NCBI GenBank assembly: GCA_958496175.1
Contig: OY292280.1
Span: 1,178,001-1,242,000 of the forward strand
Direction: 5' to 3'
From: Sisyra terminalis
Lineage: Eukaryota; Arthropoda; Insecta; Neuroptera; Sisyridae
Length of the DNA: 64,000 bases
Shown piece after piece: positions 26,411-39,500 of the stretch; position 1 is the first letter of the stretch; each line of letters starts with the position of its first letter. The position numbers and the translations under genes were made by a program. The notes beneath the pieces were generated by a model. The model ran no database searches. It saw nothing but the letters and a program-made list of their open reading frames with translations, and was not told the origin of the DNA.

Positions 26411-27263
26411 GTTTTTGAATTATATTCAACTCCGATTCCAGACTCGGTTTCAATTGTTATAACTTATGATTTTATTCTCTGGCCATAAGTTTATTATAGG
26501 TAAGACGGATATGATCGATAACGGTAAAAAAAAAAACGTTTATTCATGTAACTATATTCAATTCTCCGATTCCGCTGAAATATATATTTTTACTCCGATT
26601 CGCCAATTTCGCAACAGTTGTGAACATACTTGTCCTTTTCTTTGAAATTGTTAGTTTCCTTATCAAATGAAATCATTTGGAAAAAAAACGTAATTTAGCT
26701 CATAAATATTTAACGATAGTTGAAGTTCTACGAACTCCAATTTTGGTAATGTGATCTAGAATCTGTCGCCTAATTGAGTGTATATAAAATTTCTTGGAAA
26801 TTCAATCCTTTTAAGACCTAGTTTGAAATCGTTGGGCGTAACTTATTCAAAATCACTAGAGAGTAACTAGATTTTGAAAACAAAATATATAATCTAAAAA
26901 TTAGTGAAAAAGTCAAAAAATTGTTGGATAAAAAGTTTCAAAAGGAGCATTTTGGAAAAACGATGAATACATTGAATATTTAAGTATGCCTACACATAAA
27001 GATAAAAAAAAGAAGGTCGCGTTTAGGAGTTCAAATGTTTTATCGATTGTCATTTGTTTTTCTTTCTGGACGTAGTATATACAGGTTTTAATCGTCTTTT
27101 GTTAAAAGTTGAAAAGAAATTGTTGTAATCTGAGATGTTTGATTCTAGATGAACTTCTTTTCAACTCAAAATATATCTCCGACATTCGTTTGTTACCCAA
27201 CAAAGAAATGAATAGCGTTTCCATGTTGACCCGAGAAAAACAAAAGTTTCCGGTGTGTTGATT

Positions 27264-27273
27264 CGCATGCGCA
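27264..27273 (+). promoter_or_regulatory. NRF-1/Ewg-like site upstream of scramblase
   Basis: CGCATGCGCA lies about 290 bases before the scramblase ATG in otherwise AT-rich DNA. It matches the palindromic core bound by NRF-1 and its insect orthologue Ewg, which favours a promoter here. Confidence 0.4.
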
Positions 27274-27556
27274 CGTTGATTTGTTGAGAAAAATCTTTCC
27301 CTTTTTGCATTAATTTTTCATTTGAAACTATTCGAAATTACTTAAATGTCTCATTGATAATTCAGCTAAATATTTGGCATAAAATCAGCTACAAAAATTG
27401 TAGGTTGTGAAGTTAACGTCAAATATAAATTAGTGAATCATTCAGTAAACATAGACTTTAAACATTTAAACACCTAATTTACAAAGATATATTTGTTTTA
27501 CTGGGTTTGGTTTGATAAACATTGAATAGTAATTCGATTGAAAAGTTACACCAACA

Positions 27557-30421
27557 ATGTCATACCCCCCACAACCAGGATATCCTCCGACAAATTTCAA
27601 TGGTAAGTTCTTCAGTATTTCTTCCGGAAAATCTTAGATAACTATTTTTTTAAAGGACAAGCTCCAAACTATGCTCCCCAACAACCAGGGGGTTATCCAG
27701 CATATGGTTATCCTCCAGGACAAGCGCCACCTGCTGGATTTGCTGCGATGCCACCCACATACCAACCACCGGCAAATGCACCAGGACTTTATGCCAACCA
27801 ACCGAATGCTTACGCACAAGGTTATGCTCCACAACAACCTTACAATCCAGGACCTATTGTCAACCAACCAGGACCAAACGGTCAGTCAACAATCCAAAAA
27901 CCGGTTCAAAAAAAATACAACACTTACTACAATCTACGATAATGAACAGAAATTGGAACAATTTACAGATCAACTAAATAATGTCTTTAGTCATTGATAT
28001 GTATAAATGGATAGACCATGCATATGGCATCAAATAGAAATAAGAAAAATCTAATTTAAGGAAATATAAAAGAAGATATTCTAATCCTGCAATACATGAT
28101 GTGCTAAGATGTGGCGCCGCCACAAGTGTGTCGAGAATATTAACTTTGACAGTTAGGATAAAAGTATATAGTTTCGGTTAGTTAGTATACTACCCACACT
28201 TGTGGCGGTGCTACATGTTGTTACATTTCCATCATGCATTGTATGATTCGGATACCTTCTTTTATATTTCTTTAGCCAAGTGTAATCTAATATATAAACA
28301 GGTATTCCAATTCTGCAACATGTATCATAATGTGGCGCCACCACAAGTGTGGGTAGTATACTAATTTACCGAGCGATGTGCTTTTATGTTATCTGTCAAA
28401 GTTAGTACTATAGACACATTTGTGGCGGCGCCACATCTTGACATACTTCCCATCATTAGGGCGGGCCAAAAAACTTTTTTTAAATTTTTTCCATAGATTC
28501 TATGAAAATATCGATTGATTTAAACGAATAACTGTTTGGTAAGAACGAAAACTAATCCTTGTAGGAAGTTTAATGTTACTTGCTTCAGTTGTTTATTCAA
28601 GAGAAAAGAGTTTAGTATACAATAAGAATCTACTATATCTTCCAACGCTTCCAAACCAGGCACTGTTGCGTTTTGCTTAGTTCACTTTAAATTTGTGCCT
28701 ATGTAGACGGCGCTGGCAATTGGTTCTTGTCATTTACTATCCATTTATACAGATCAGTGTTTATAGTTCAAGAACACAATACTGAAATATTTTATATATT
28801 TCAAATATTTTCATATATTTTCAAATATTTCATAATAGATAATATAGATGCCAAAATATCTGTAGAAGAAAAAGTTTCAAATTTACAAACATTAAGGAGC
28901 CACGGTATTGCCTTCGACAAAATAAACCAGGGTACCACAAATTTTTTTTTCCACTATTACATCGTATATTTAAACCTTCAAAGATTCAGCTTGAATAATA
29001 CTAGAAAGTGCAAATTTTTAGGATAAAATAAAGTTACCGAACTTTTCATATATTCTAAGTTTACCCGAAATAATTCGATTTTGTCACTCATTCATTAAAA
29101 CCTTTAGGGTTACATTTAGGCTCCGGTTTGCTCCGAAGTTAATGCTTTAGCCTCGACTCCGGCTTCGCTAAAATCAATATTTTAGCTCCAGCTCCTTCAA
29201 AATTTTCTGGCTTCATGACTTTGAACTCCTCAGCCTTGGTTTGAGGAAATAGGGCTTGGAACTTGGCTCCTTTGGAGGTCTGATAAGTTTTTAAAATATG
29301 ATAGCGTTTTGGCAAACTATTAGTTGTATCTACTATGAGTGTTAGCAAAGAAAATTGTTAGTAGTACCTTAAGTTATCATAATTTCTATGAAACTCTTGT
29401 GAATAATAACTTTTATTGTTCAGCTGGTTGGATGAGTATTCCGCAAGGACTGACCAATTGTCCTCCAGGCTTGGAATACTTAACGATGATCGACCAACTA
29501 TTGATTCACCAAAAAGTTGAATTATTAGAAGCGTTTGTTGGATTCGAAACAAACAATAAATTCACAATCAAAAACAATATTGGCCAAAAAGTGTACTACG
29601 CCATTGAGGATACCGATTGTTGCACACGAAATTGCTGCGGTCCTTCTCGACCGTTCGAAATGAAAATTTTTGACAATTTTTCCAACGAAGTGATCCATTT
29701 GCACCGTCCATTGGCTTGCGACAAATGCTGTTTTCCATGCTGTTTACAGTCGATCGAGGTGTTTGCTCCTCCCGGAAACCTAGTGGGAACCGTTCAACAA
29801 GAATGGAGCATTTTCTGTCCGTCATTTACGATTCGCAATGCATCGAATGATGTCGTCTTAAAAATCGAAGGACCGTTTTGTACATTTTCAATTTGTGGCG
29901 ACGTCGAATTCAAAGTAATTTATACAAATATTCTTTTGAGGTACCCTAATAGCATTTGTTGGTTACTGCTTCATTTTAGTATCAGTTTCACTGGTAACAA
30001 TGCTATGTTTATACGTAAATCAGCTTTTTTTGGATTCCCTTTGTACAAACTCTAATAGCTCCCCGATTACGGATAATTCCTGAATTTTCAATGAACGCAA
30101 ATGTTTAATGTTAACATTAAATTTTTTTTCAATTTGTTCAGGTATTGTCTGCCGATGGTAACACAAAAGTTGGCAAAATTTCAAAACAATGGGCTGGATT
30201 GGTACGGGAAATGTTCACCGATAGCGACTACTTTGGAATCACATTTCCAATGGATTTAGATGTAAAATTGAAAGCTGTAATGCTCGGCGCGTGTTTCCTG
30301 ATCGTAAGGACCTTTTCTATGCGTATGTGTTTTGTTTTACTAACATTGTTTTTTCGATTAGGATGCCATGTTTTTTGAAAAATCTGGCAATAACGAAGGC
30401 GACCGTCCTGGCATGTTTTAA
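27557..30421 (+). CDS. Phospholipid scramblase
   Basis: Exons 27557-27602, 27656-27880, 29424-29914, 30142-30303 and 30362-30421 give 984 nt, 327 residues plus stop, phases 1,1,0,0. The protein moves phospholipids between membrane leaflets and in insects occurs as scramb1/scramb2. Residues 1-90 are a Pro/Gly/Tyr/Gln-rich tail with repeated YPP and a PPTY motif that could bind WW domains. The scramblase domain starts at [19 protein letters not shown] and includes [12 protein letters not shown], the cysteine cluster CDKCCFPCC (palmitoylation site in PLSCR1) and [16 protein letters not shown]. The calcium-site region is [15 protein letters not shown]. It ends in a membrane helix ([17 protein letters not shown]) and the usual RPGMF tail. 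The donor after exon 2 is a weak GTCAGT; read-through stops after about 16 more codons. Intron 2 holds two copies of a GGCGCC-rich MITE. Confidence 0.93.
28072..28260. mobile_element. S-family MITE, copy 1
   Basis: The inverted ends agaagatattctaatcctgc and gattcggataccttct bound an inner palindrome-rich core, gtggcgccgccacaagtgtg and cacacttgtggcggtg. Lies in scramblase intron 2. Confidence 0.8.
28300..28457. mobile_element. S-family MITE, copy 2 (3' truncated)
   Basis: Starts aggtattccaattctgcaac, carries gtggcgccaccacaagtgtg and its inverse, and stops before the right terminus. It lies 40 bases after copy 1. Confidence 0.75.
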
Positions 30422-30819
30422 ACCGATCTATGCCTTGGTAAGATTCATCCGAAGCTCCATTCCATGAAGATTAAAGCCAGGAGAACGAACGCGATAGGCA
30501 CTTTGTTAGATCTCGCGTCCTCAAAAATTCCGACATGGCTTAGTTGTTTTTTCGGCCACTACCAGCGCATTGTCGAAAAGACATTTGACGTACTGAATTG
30601 TTATTGATTGTTCCTTTTTTTTATTGTTATTCAAACTAAAGCCAAAGCTATCAAAATATTACATTAATATTTTTTTCATACATCAACATAACATAAATTC
30701 AATATTATTAAATTATGGTTATATTTAAAAAAATACTTCTATTAAAACTATTAATCCCTTGTGAATAATACGAACATGATAAGCGCTTATAAACTTAGTA
30801 TACAAAGGTAATACAAATT

Positions 30820-31013
30820 AAGGTATTCCAATTCTGTAATATATATGAAGGGAAATGTATTAAGACGTGGCGCCGCCACAAGTATGTCAAAAGTACTAAC
30901 CACCCGAATCTATATACTTTTATGCTAACTGTCAGTTAGTACTCTAGACACACTTGTGGTGGCGCCACACTTTAACACATTTCCCATCATGCATTGCAGG
31001 ATTTGAATACTTT
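30820..31013. mobile_element. S-family MITE, copy 3
   Basis: aaggtattccaattctgtaa to ggatttgaatactt, with inner gtggcgccgccacaagtatg and cacacttgtggtggcgccac. It lies 400 bases after the scramblase stop. Confidence 0.8.
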
Positions 31014-31816
31014 GTTTTATCTTACGGTATACTGCTAACACTAGAGCCCTCTGCATTATGTCTTTATTTCGTGAACGACTTTGCAATGCAGCGTTCGTTC
31101 TTCTGTCGTTTATACTTCATGCTCCATTCACTCTTATACTAATTACTTAAAACTAATTACTTACATTTTAGATCTTTGCTGTGCCCTTAATTTGTCGGCT
31201 GCTCCCTTAACACAAATGCCTTAAATTAGCAGTTGACTAATTTTGTACTTACTAAGTACCAAACGCTTTTCAAATACAAATTTATATTTTTCAATATTTA
31301 CCAAAATACCAACCAAGTCTTCTCACATTTTTATAAGTATTCATATACATTTATTTATATATAATAACTATATTATTTTTTTTCAGAATTTCATATTTTA
31401 TGAAGATATATAATATTTTATGAAGATATTTGTGTTACGGTCAAAGTAATAAATTCAATTTGTATTAACAATTACTGGTAAGTATCCATAATTACAATTT
31501 GCCAGTGGTAAATAATGAAAAATTAATCATTTTACTGGTTATTATAAATGTCATTGTGACATATTTGATAAAAGTTATTCTTTTTTATTATATAACAAAC
31601 ATGAAATATTATAGTTTCTTTGAAAAAATCGTCCAAATTTATTGTTTCTTTTTTAAATTTGCGTCAACTACAAATATGTAAGACTTGTAATAGTAACCGG
31701 TCAATTTGGTGGCCAAAAATGTAACTATTCTATTGCATAAAACATTTTGAGTGGCTATATTTTGGGCCACTAGATCGCGTTTCGTCAAGTAACACTTACT
31801 AAGGCAATATTTAAAA

Positions 31817-32005
31817 AAGTATTCCAATTCTGCAGTGTATGATGGGTAATGTGTAAATATGTAGCGCCGCCATAAGTGTATCGAGAGTATTAACTTTAAC
31901 TGTTAGCATAAAAGTACGTAATTTCTGTTAGTATTATATACACACTTGTGGTGGCGCCACATCTTGACACATTTTTCATAATGCATTACAGAATTGGAAT
32001 ACCTT
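31817..32005. mobile_element. S-family MITE, copy 4
   Basis: aagtattccaattctgcagt to cagaattggaatacctt, with the inner core gtagcgccgccataagtgta and its inverse. A fragment of the right end recurs at 54287-54350. Confidence 0.8.
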
Positions 32006-33197
32006 CAAATATATTACCTTAACACTTACTAATAGTAAAATTATCACTTTAACCATTTATAACTACCAGTAGTTGTTAATACTCGTGAATTAATAACACT
32101 AACCGTAACATTTTATTGAGTTTCTTTTATATATATATATTTTATTGAAGTTGTGCTTTTAAATTATTGTTTTTTTAAATGTGGCAGCTAAAATTTCAAC
32201 GAACCAGTGGAAACGAATTTATATTTATTGTAGTTACTATATCAAATTAGGAATGAAGGAAATCTCGAGTTAACGATTTATAGTACACCAATTTTTATGT
32301 AATATTACAATTTTGGACCATACATTACCTAGATTATTCAAAATTCACCATTTTGTGGCCAGTGATAGTGATGATTTTACTTGGATATTTCTCCCACACT
32401 ATATTTTCTATACTAATGAATACTTTATGTTTTGTATGGTTTAAGAGTACAACTGTTTTATATAACAGAAATATATGCAGGAAAGTTTATGTCAGTTAAT
32501 TGCATTGTTTATATAGTTTTAACTATATTTCAGAAAAATGAGTTTTGGTTGCAAATAATTGACGGAAAGCTTACCAATTACGAATTTATTTGTCCTAGCG
32601 AAATACTAGTCGTACTTTGTTACCAAATATCTAGATTTTCTATATTACAATCCTAATATTGTTATTCTTGGTAAGAAATTGTTTGGAATTGAATGGATGA
32701 GGACATTACGATCATATGGTAATTAGTGTGGTAATCATACCTCTAACGTATACTTCAACTTACGTTACCTTCCAGAAGTGCCATTCTTCCTTGTACATTT
32801 GTTATTCGTTAGGGTCGGGAGACCTACACGTATTTCCATGGCCCTACCAACTATAGTTCTTTAAAATTTTTATGATATATATCCAATCCTTCCATAAAAT
32901 TCACTTTAGTATCTTCCATAGTTCTTTTCTTGGTAAATATATACTATTACTTATATACAGAACTGAGGAGTTGGATTAAATTATTTTAGGTTCAACTCTG
33001 AGGTCATTTCTCGATTCTAACTCCGGCCTGAATTATATGGCATTGTAGCTTGTATTGACTAAATGTATGAGGTTCCAAAGAAAAAAAAATATTCACTGTT
33101 TTGTATTCAATATGAAGAATCTGGACCCAATATAAATTTTGATAACTCCTGCTCCCCAGCTCTGCCTCCATATAATTTTTTTTCGGTTATAATTTTA

Positions 33198-33372
33198 GCA
33201 CACCCAAAATCTGGCTACGTTGCTCTTTCGACTTTTTTTTTAATTTAATTCGCGATTTTTTTGATGATTTAATTCTAATATGGTATAATTATCTTTTTTG
33301 TGGCTAAATTGTTATTATGGACCTATTTAATCGCGAATGAAATTAAAAACAAAGTCGAATGAACTTGAGTCT
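33198..33372. mobile_element. GGCTC palindromic MITE fragment
   Basis: tagcacacccaaaatctggc on the left and aacaaagtcgaatgaacttg on the right, with the internal palindrome present; both outer ends are shortened. Confidence 0.6.
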
Positions 33373-33776
33373 TTTTTTCTTCTAAATTCATAATATCTTC
33401 ATACTACCTTCTGAACTCTTTATATGAAATTATTTGATCAGTAGTTACTAAATTAGGGTACCTATTATCTATGGAAAACTGGAAAATATATACGGGAGTA
33501 ATATATGATCGTAATGCCTCGCATAATTTAGTTGAAATCTGGATTTTAAAACAAAAAACGTGTGAAATTTGATTACAAATTAAGTAAATACTCCACAAAT
33601 ACTTTATACTATTATGATTATACTATATACACTTGTGGTCACAACATTCTGCACAAATATCCAATATTTACACTGTTTTGAATTATTATTATTAGAATCT
33701 CAGTTTTATAAGATTGCCGTTATTTTATCTTTTGTGAAAAGCGGCAGATATATTTTTCCATTTTGGATAAAAAATC

Positions 33777-33985
33777 GGCTCACCTCCCTTTCAGGGACGT
33801 CAATATCTGGCAACGTTGCATTTTCTCCTTTGTTTTTAATTAATTTTGCGATTTTTTTGTTAATTCAATTCTAATCGTGTAATTTTCTCTTTTATAAATT
33901 TTCACTTTGATCCGATTCTCGAATATAGTAGAAAATGCAACGTTGCCAGATATTGACGTCTTTAAAAGTAAAAGAGACATGCGCC
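33777..33985. mobile_element. GGCTC palindromic MITE, Q subtype, near-exact TSD
   Basis: ggctcacctcc to gagacatgcgcc, with arms gacgtcaatatctggcaacg and cgttgccagatattgacgtc as exact inverses. Flanks aaaaaatc and aaaatatc match 7/8. Confidence 0.85.
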
Positions 33986-34941
33986 AAAATATCCAATCGG
34001 AAATTATGTTTTTATTTTATGTGTTTAACTGTCGATTTTTATACTTGTAGTTATCCTGTGGTTAAATTTTTATTTCCGATTAACTCAAGTTTGAAAGTCT
34101 TGAAATAAGTTTTAAATTTATATTCTTCCTATAAACTATATATAATATTATTTTTTGGGTTTCCATATTGAAATAGAATAAAAACATTCAATGATAACGA
34201 CCAATATTTAGCAATTTAATTTATCAGTTAGATAAATAGATATATTCAGTTCATTATAATAAATGCAGCTAAAGGTATGCAAATAGCCACAGGGTAATTA
34301 CATCATTATTTTGTTAAAAATATCTAACGAATAAAATAACTCGAGTTTAATTCTAACGTTAAAAAACAAGCGTTAGACTTGATCAAAATTTGAATACTCA
34401 TTTTATTTCAGAGAAATTTTCAAAAGTGCTGCATTTTGAAATTTGTATAACTTAAATGGCACGTTACATTTTTGGTATTTATGTTATGTATTTTATATTT
34501 TAAAATATCTTCTATAAGAAATCTTTGTAATTGTAAGTATTTTCAACTTTCATAAACTGTCTTTTTGAATATTTGAATAAAAAAAAAATATTGAGAAAAT
34601 TCGTTCAAACAATCCTCAAATCCATTCCTTTTTTCATTAAACCTTTTTTGTAGAGCATTTAAATACCTACAAGAATATATTATGTGTCATTCTTTCAGTG
34701 TAATGGTTGAAAATTTTCAGAAAAGAATGTGCGTTGTTAAAGGCATGTGTAAGAAATGTAAAATTTTTAAAGAAATTAAAAACTCTGCCAAAAAGGTCTT
34801 CTAGCATTTTTTGATAAATATACTTTTCTCATAGTTACGAAAGGTTCCAGTTGAGGTCACAATTCAATTCCGTTCTTTTTTATTCGATTAAAAAATTTAA
34901 TGTTTTATATCACAAAAAATATAAGACAAGAGGATGAATAG

Positions 34942-35166
34942 GGCTCATGTGTACTTAAGCACACCCACAATCTGGCAATGTTGCATTTTCGACTTTGTTT
35001 TTAATTTAATTCGTAATTAAATCGGTCCATAATGAAAATTTAGCCACAAAAGAGAGAATTATACCATATTAGAATTAAATCAGCAAAAATATCGCGAATT
35101 AAATTAAAAACAAAGTCAAAAATGCAACATTGGCAGATTGTGGGTGTACTAAAGTACACTTGAGCC
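34942..35166. mobile_element. GGCTC palindromic MITE, P subtype, exact TSD
   Basis: 225 bp, ggctcatgtgtacttaagca to gtgtactaaagtacacttga-gcc, nearly palindromic throughout. The perfect 8-bp duplication atgaatag lies at 34934-34941 and 35167-35174. Confidence 0.9.
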
Positions 35167-35795
35167 ATGAATAGTATGCCATAGCGGGACTTTCTATAAA
35201 CTCTACAACAACTAGCATGGTATCATGTACCCTAAAAAGGAATCGATGCAGTAGTAACACTCAATTAATTAGACCATTTTTGTAGAGCATTTAATTTCCT
35301 GCAAGAATATATGTTGTTTTATTCTGTTTTTTTTTTTTTGGATTAAAAAATGTATAATTGGGATAACAGTTAATAAATGGCGTTTTAGTTGTTGAAAAAA
35401 ATTAATGTTATTAAAGGCATTTTAAATGTTATGGTTTCAAAATTGCTTCATCTCTATAGGTGCATATTTTTGTATAAAATTTTGTATGTAAATATGTATA
35501 TATTACATCCTGGTAATAAATAAAAAATGCCTTTTTTTAATAGGGAAACCTTTGGGGAAACCATTAAGGGCTCAAAAGTTCACAATATTTTTGTCTTCTC
35601 CACACAAATAATATTTTTGTAAAGAAATATTTAATTTTTTTGATAGAAATTGTACTTGTTTTATTTTATATTTATTTACCAGTGGAAGCTAGCTATTCTT
35701 CACTGCGAAATCTATCATTGTGGGTGGTCTAGCACGTATTGGCCATTTTGTTTTCTCTAAAAATAAAATGGCATCTTTTGATATTTTGATCTAAC

Positions 35796-35949
35796 TCAAG
35801 GTTTATAAAATACACTGATGGCTACGAGATGGATACGTGACGTATCCAGAAGAAATTCGTACATATCTTCAGACTGATCAATTTCAAAATTCTTCGTATG
35901 ACGTCATTTTTTTTTCTAATGGAGCAACCTGTGTAATTTACAAATCTTG
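35796..35949. mobile_element. CCAAGG MITE, exact TSD
   Basis: 154 bp with inverted ends caaggtttataaaatacac and gtgtaatttacaaatcttg. The 8-bp duplication gatctaac lies at 35788-35795 and 35950-35957. Same family as 42194 and 45449. Confidence 0.88.
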
Positions 35950-36548
35950 GATCTAACTAGCCAAGGACATACCACATAGACAATTTACAAATCTATTTTT
36001 GTAGGTGGTCAAATATCTACAAAAAAGGTGTCAATAATTTTTGATTAAAACGTTCTTATCTTCTCCAATAATAACTTTTAGAAACTGGATTTTTTAAAAT
36101 ATATTTTTCATTGTATGATCAATTATTATAAAATAGTTGAACAGAATTGAATAATGTTGGATGTATGCATGGGTAATGAGGGTGCTCTTCACGTTTTCCG
36201 ATTACCGTTGAATATTTTTATCGATTATTGGAAGTCAATTGTTGAGTATTGATTTATTGGATTGGTGACGTGAAAGCTGTTAGTTTTGATAAAGAGACGA
36301 GTGGAGGAAAAGAAGCTGGTAATGGAGCGAATAAGTGGTCGAGTGATTAGAATTTGGAAAAGAACTTTAATCGCTTGGTGATCGCAGATCGAACCAGTCG
36401 CACCTCTGCCTTCAACTCCCAACTCCAAAATCCCCAACTGCCTCTCTGGCCAATTCAAACCCCAAAACAATCAATCCCAACTATTTTCCAACAACTGCCA
36501 TTGTTGAACAAATTGGTTCAAGTGCGCGGAAAAATCGATCAGCCCACC

Positions 36549-39500
36549 ATGGAAAATCGGAGTAAGTAAACACAATTCTCCACACTTTTGCCAACCAAAC
36601 CAATCATCACAAGAGATAAATCATCGGACAATAAAACTAAGACATTTACTGTCGTTTGTCCATAATTATCATTTCTTCAAACATATTTCATGACAAATAT
36701 AATTAAGCGCCAACTAATTAACAATCATTTTCCACATTTGTTTTGCTAATTATTTCCAATGTACACTAATTATCGTATCAATATTGGAACGATCACTTTA
36801 CAATAATTACAAGGATCGTCCACAAAAGGGATTAATACAATAAATAGATAATTTTATTTTATTTAAAAAAAAATCGTAAAACTATACCGTTATACCATTT
36901 TTCAACTACTACCTCATATATTTCCCACTTACTTGCAAATTTCTTTTAAATATAAAAAGATATCCATTAAAATTTAAATACTTCCCTTGTTAAAAAGAAG
37001 CATTTGTAAATCATTACATTTAAAATGCTGTTAATAACTTTAAATGACTTCTAAACGGGTTTTTGAACATTTCAATGCCTTTTTAACAAGGATATTATCA
37101 TTTAAAACAAACAATGCATAGAATCTACAAGCATTTTTTGTAGAGCATCAAACATCCCACAAAACTTCTCTTATAATATCTATACTCTATTTTGGTTTCC
37201 CAATAATTGGTAGTTAATAGATATGGTAGAATAATCTAAATGATTAATTGTTTAATAAGTAATAGTTGAAGAAATGAAAATTATCGAATTTGAACTTAAA
37301 AGAGCCCATTTGGTCTTAATGAACATCTAATACACTTAGATATATATTGCAAATGTTTTTAGTACCAACTTAGCTTTGCTACCCTGTGAAACTCGAAGAG
37401 CATACAATACCGAATTTAAATACCTTCAGGTTTTTGACCTAATAATTTCAATATAGATTTCGGAATAGAAAATATTTTTTATATTTGATTAGTTAATAAG
37501 TCACATTAATAATAAAATATCTTTTGTACCACTTTGAAATAGCATATAAGTAGATAATATCTACTATAATAAAACCGATAATAAAATCTATAATCTATAA
37601 TCTATAAATCTATAATAAAACCGATAAAATCGGCCCATAATAAAAATTTAGCCACAACAGAGAGAATTATACCACATTAGAATCGAATTAACAAATATAT
37701 CGCGAATTAAATTAAAAACAAAGTCGAAAATGCAACGTTGCCAGATTGTGGGTGTGCTAAAGTACACATGAGCCAAAAACTTAATTACTTTCCGGTACAC
37801 CTAATATTTACCATTGAATTTTATACATTTCCACATGTTTTAATCTATTTCATAGCGTAGATTTAATTATTTTTTTATTTCGGTACAACATCAATAATAC
37901 AACTTGACAAATATATTAATAAACAATAACGTAATTAAGATTCAATTTATTTTAAAACCCCTAAGAATTGAGAATATGTACTAACTGTTTAAGTTTTAAA
38001 AATTAATCTTAAGTGAATTTATATTTTGCCGCCATTAATGACTTCACCCAGCTCTACCTTCAAAGAAGTACATTAAAATATCTTTATAGAGTATAACAAA
38101 GATAACATATACCTCTATCCCATGATTTCTTAGCGTTCAATCAATACTATGGTTGCATTTCCGCCATTTTGAAGTGGTAGCGAAAAGGCATTTAAAGGTA
38201 ATTAAATGTTTAAAAAACACATTAGAAGTTGTTTAAAGTTATTAAAAGCATTTTAAGTATATAATTTCAAAATACTTTTTTTAACTGAGATACTTAAAAC
38301 ACTCTTCTCTTCCCTCTCTGGTCAGGGGATTTCTAAAACGATTTACATAAATCTTTTAAATTCCCATTAAAAACTATTTTTGTAATATTGGGACATAATT
38401 ACTTGTTGATTTTTATTGGAAAAACAATAAACGGTAACCTTGATCATAAATTTTTGGTTAACTATTGATTTTATAGGTCAATCAATTGATAAGGTGAAAT
38501 TTACATAATTTTTTTATATGTTGATACGAAACATGTTAATGGTTTTTTTTGTGCATAAAAATTTGATGTAAAATTGTACTTTTTAAATTATGCTATTAAT
38601 TATTGTGAAACCTAGTTTACATTAAAAAGAAACCAGAGAAAAAAAAATGAAAATTTTTAAGAGTACTTTTTTGTAGAACGTTTGAATTGTTACAAACATC
38701 CCTGTTAAAAGGTATTTAAATACATTTTAAATGTTCAAAAAACCCATTAGAAGTCGTTTAAAGTTGTTAAAGCCATTTTAAATGTAATGAATTCAAAATG
38801 CCTTTTTGTAACAGGGATACTTTTGTAGATCCTTTGTATAGAAGAATCAAAAAATAGTAGCAATTCAATTTTACTGTATTTAACATTTATTTATTTATAT
38901 TTTCTTTAGAATGAAAGGTAAATACCTAGGCTGGCTGCTATTTAAAAGTGAATATTTATCAGTCCTAAGTTTGTTTTTAATTATTATGGTTTCGAGGATT
39001 AAAATATTATTATTATTATACTTTATAATTATTTATATTAGTTATATGATCGCTTGAAGAAATAGTAATAAACTGCGAAATATAATAATTAAATTGTGGG
39101 CAATAAGGACGAAGCTTCTTGTGGAATATTATTTATTTTATCCCCAACGTTTCGTCAGTTATTCCTAACTTCTTCAGGGCTCTTTAATGAAAATACATAA
39201 CATTTCAAAAATAGCAACAACTATTGTCAAAATTATAAATAAATAAATTACAATACATACGTCTTAGACTTATAATTAATAATTATAATCTTCATAATAA
39301 GACGTATGAATTGTAATTTATTTATTTATAATTCTGACAATAGTTGTCGCTATTTTTTAATGTTATGTATTTTCATTATAAAACCCTGAAGAAGTTAGGA
39401 ATAACTGACGAAACGTTGGCGAAAAAATAAATAATATTCCACAAGAAGCTTCGTCCTTATTGCCCACAATTTAATTATTATATTTAAAAAGACAAGGACT

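Noticed and set aside
36354..36548. N-terminal extension of the small membrane protein in the same open frame
   Set aside because: The frame upstream of 36549 opens only at a TTG; the first ATG is MENR in a good context, so the upstream part is taken as 5' UTR.
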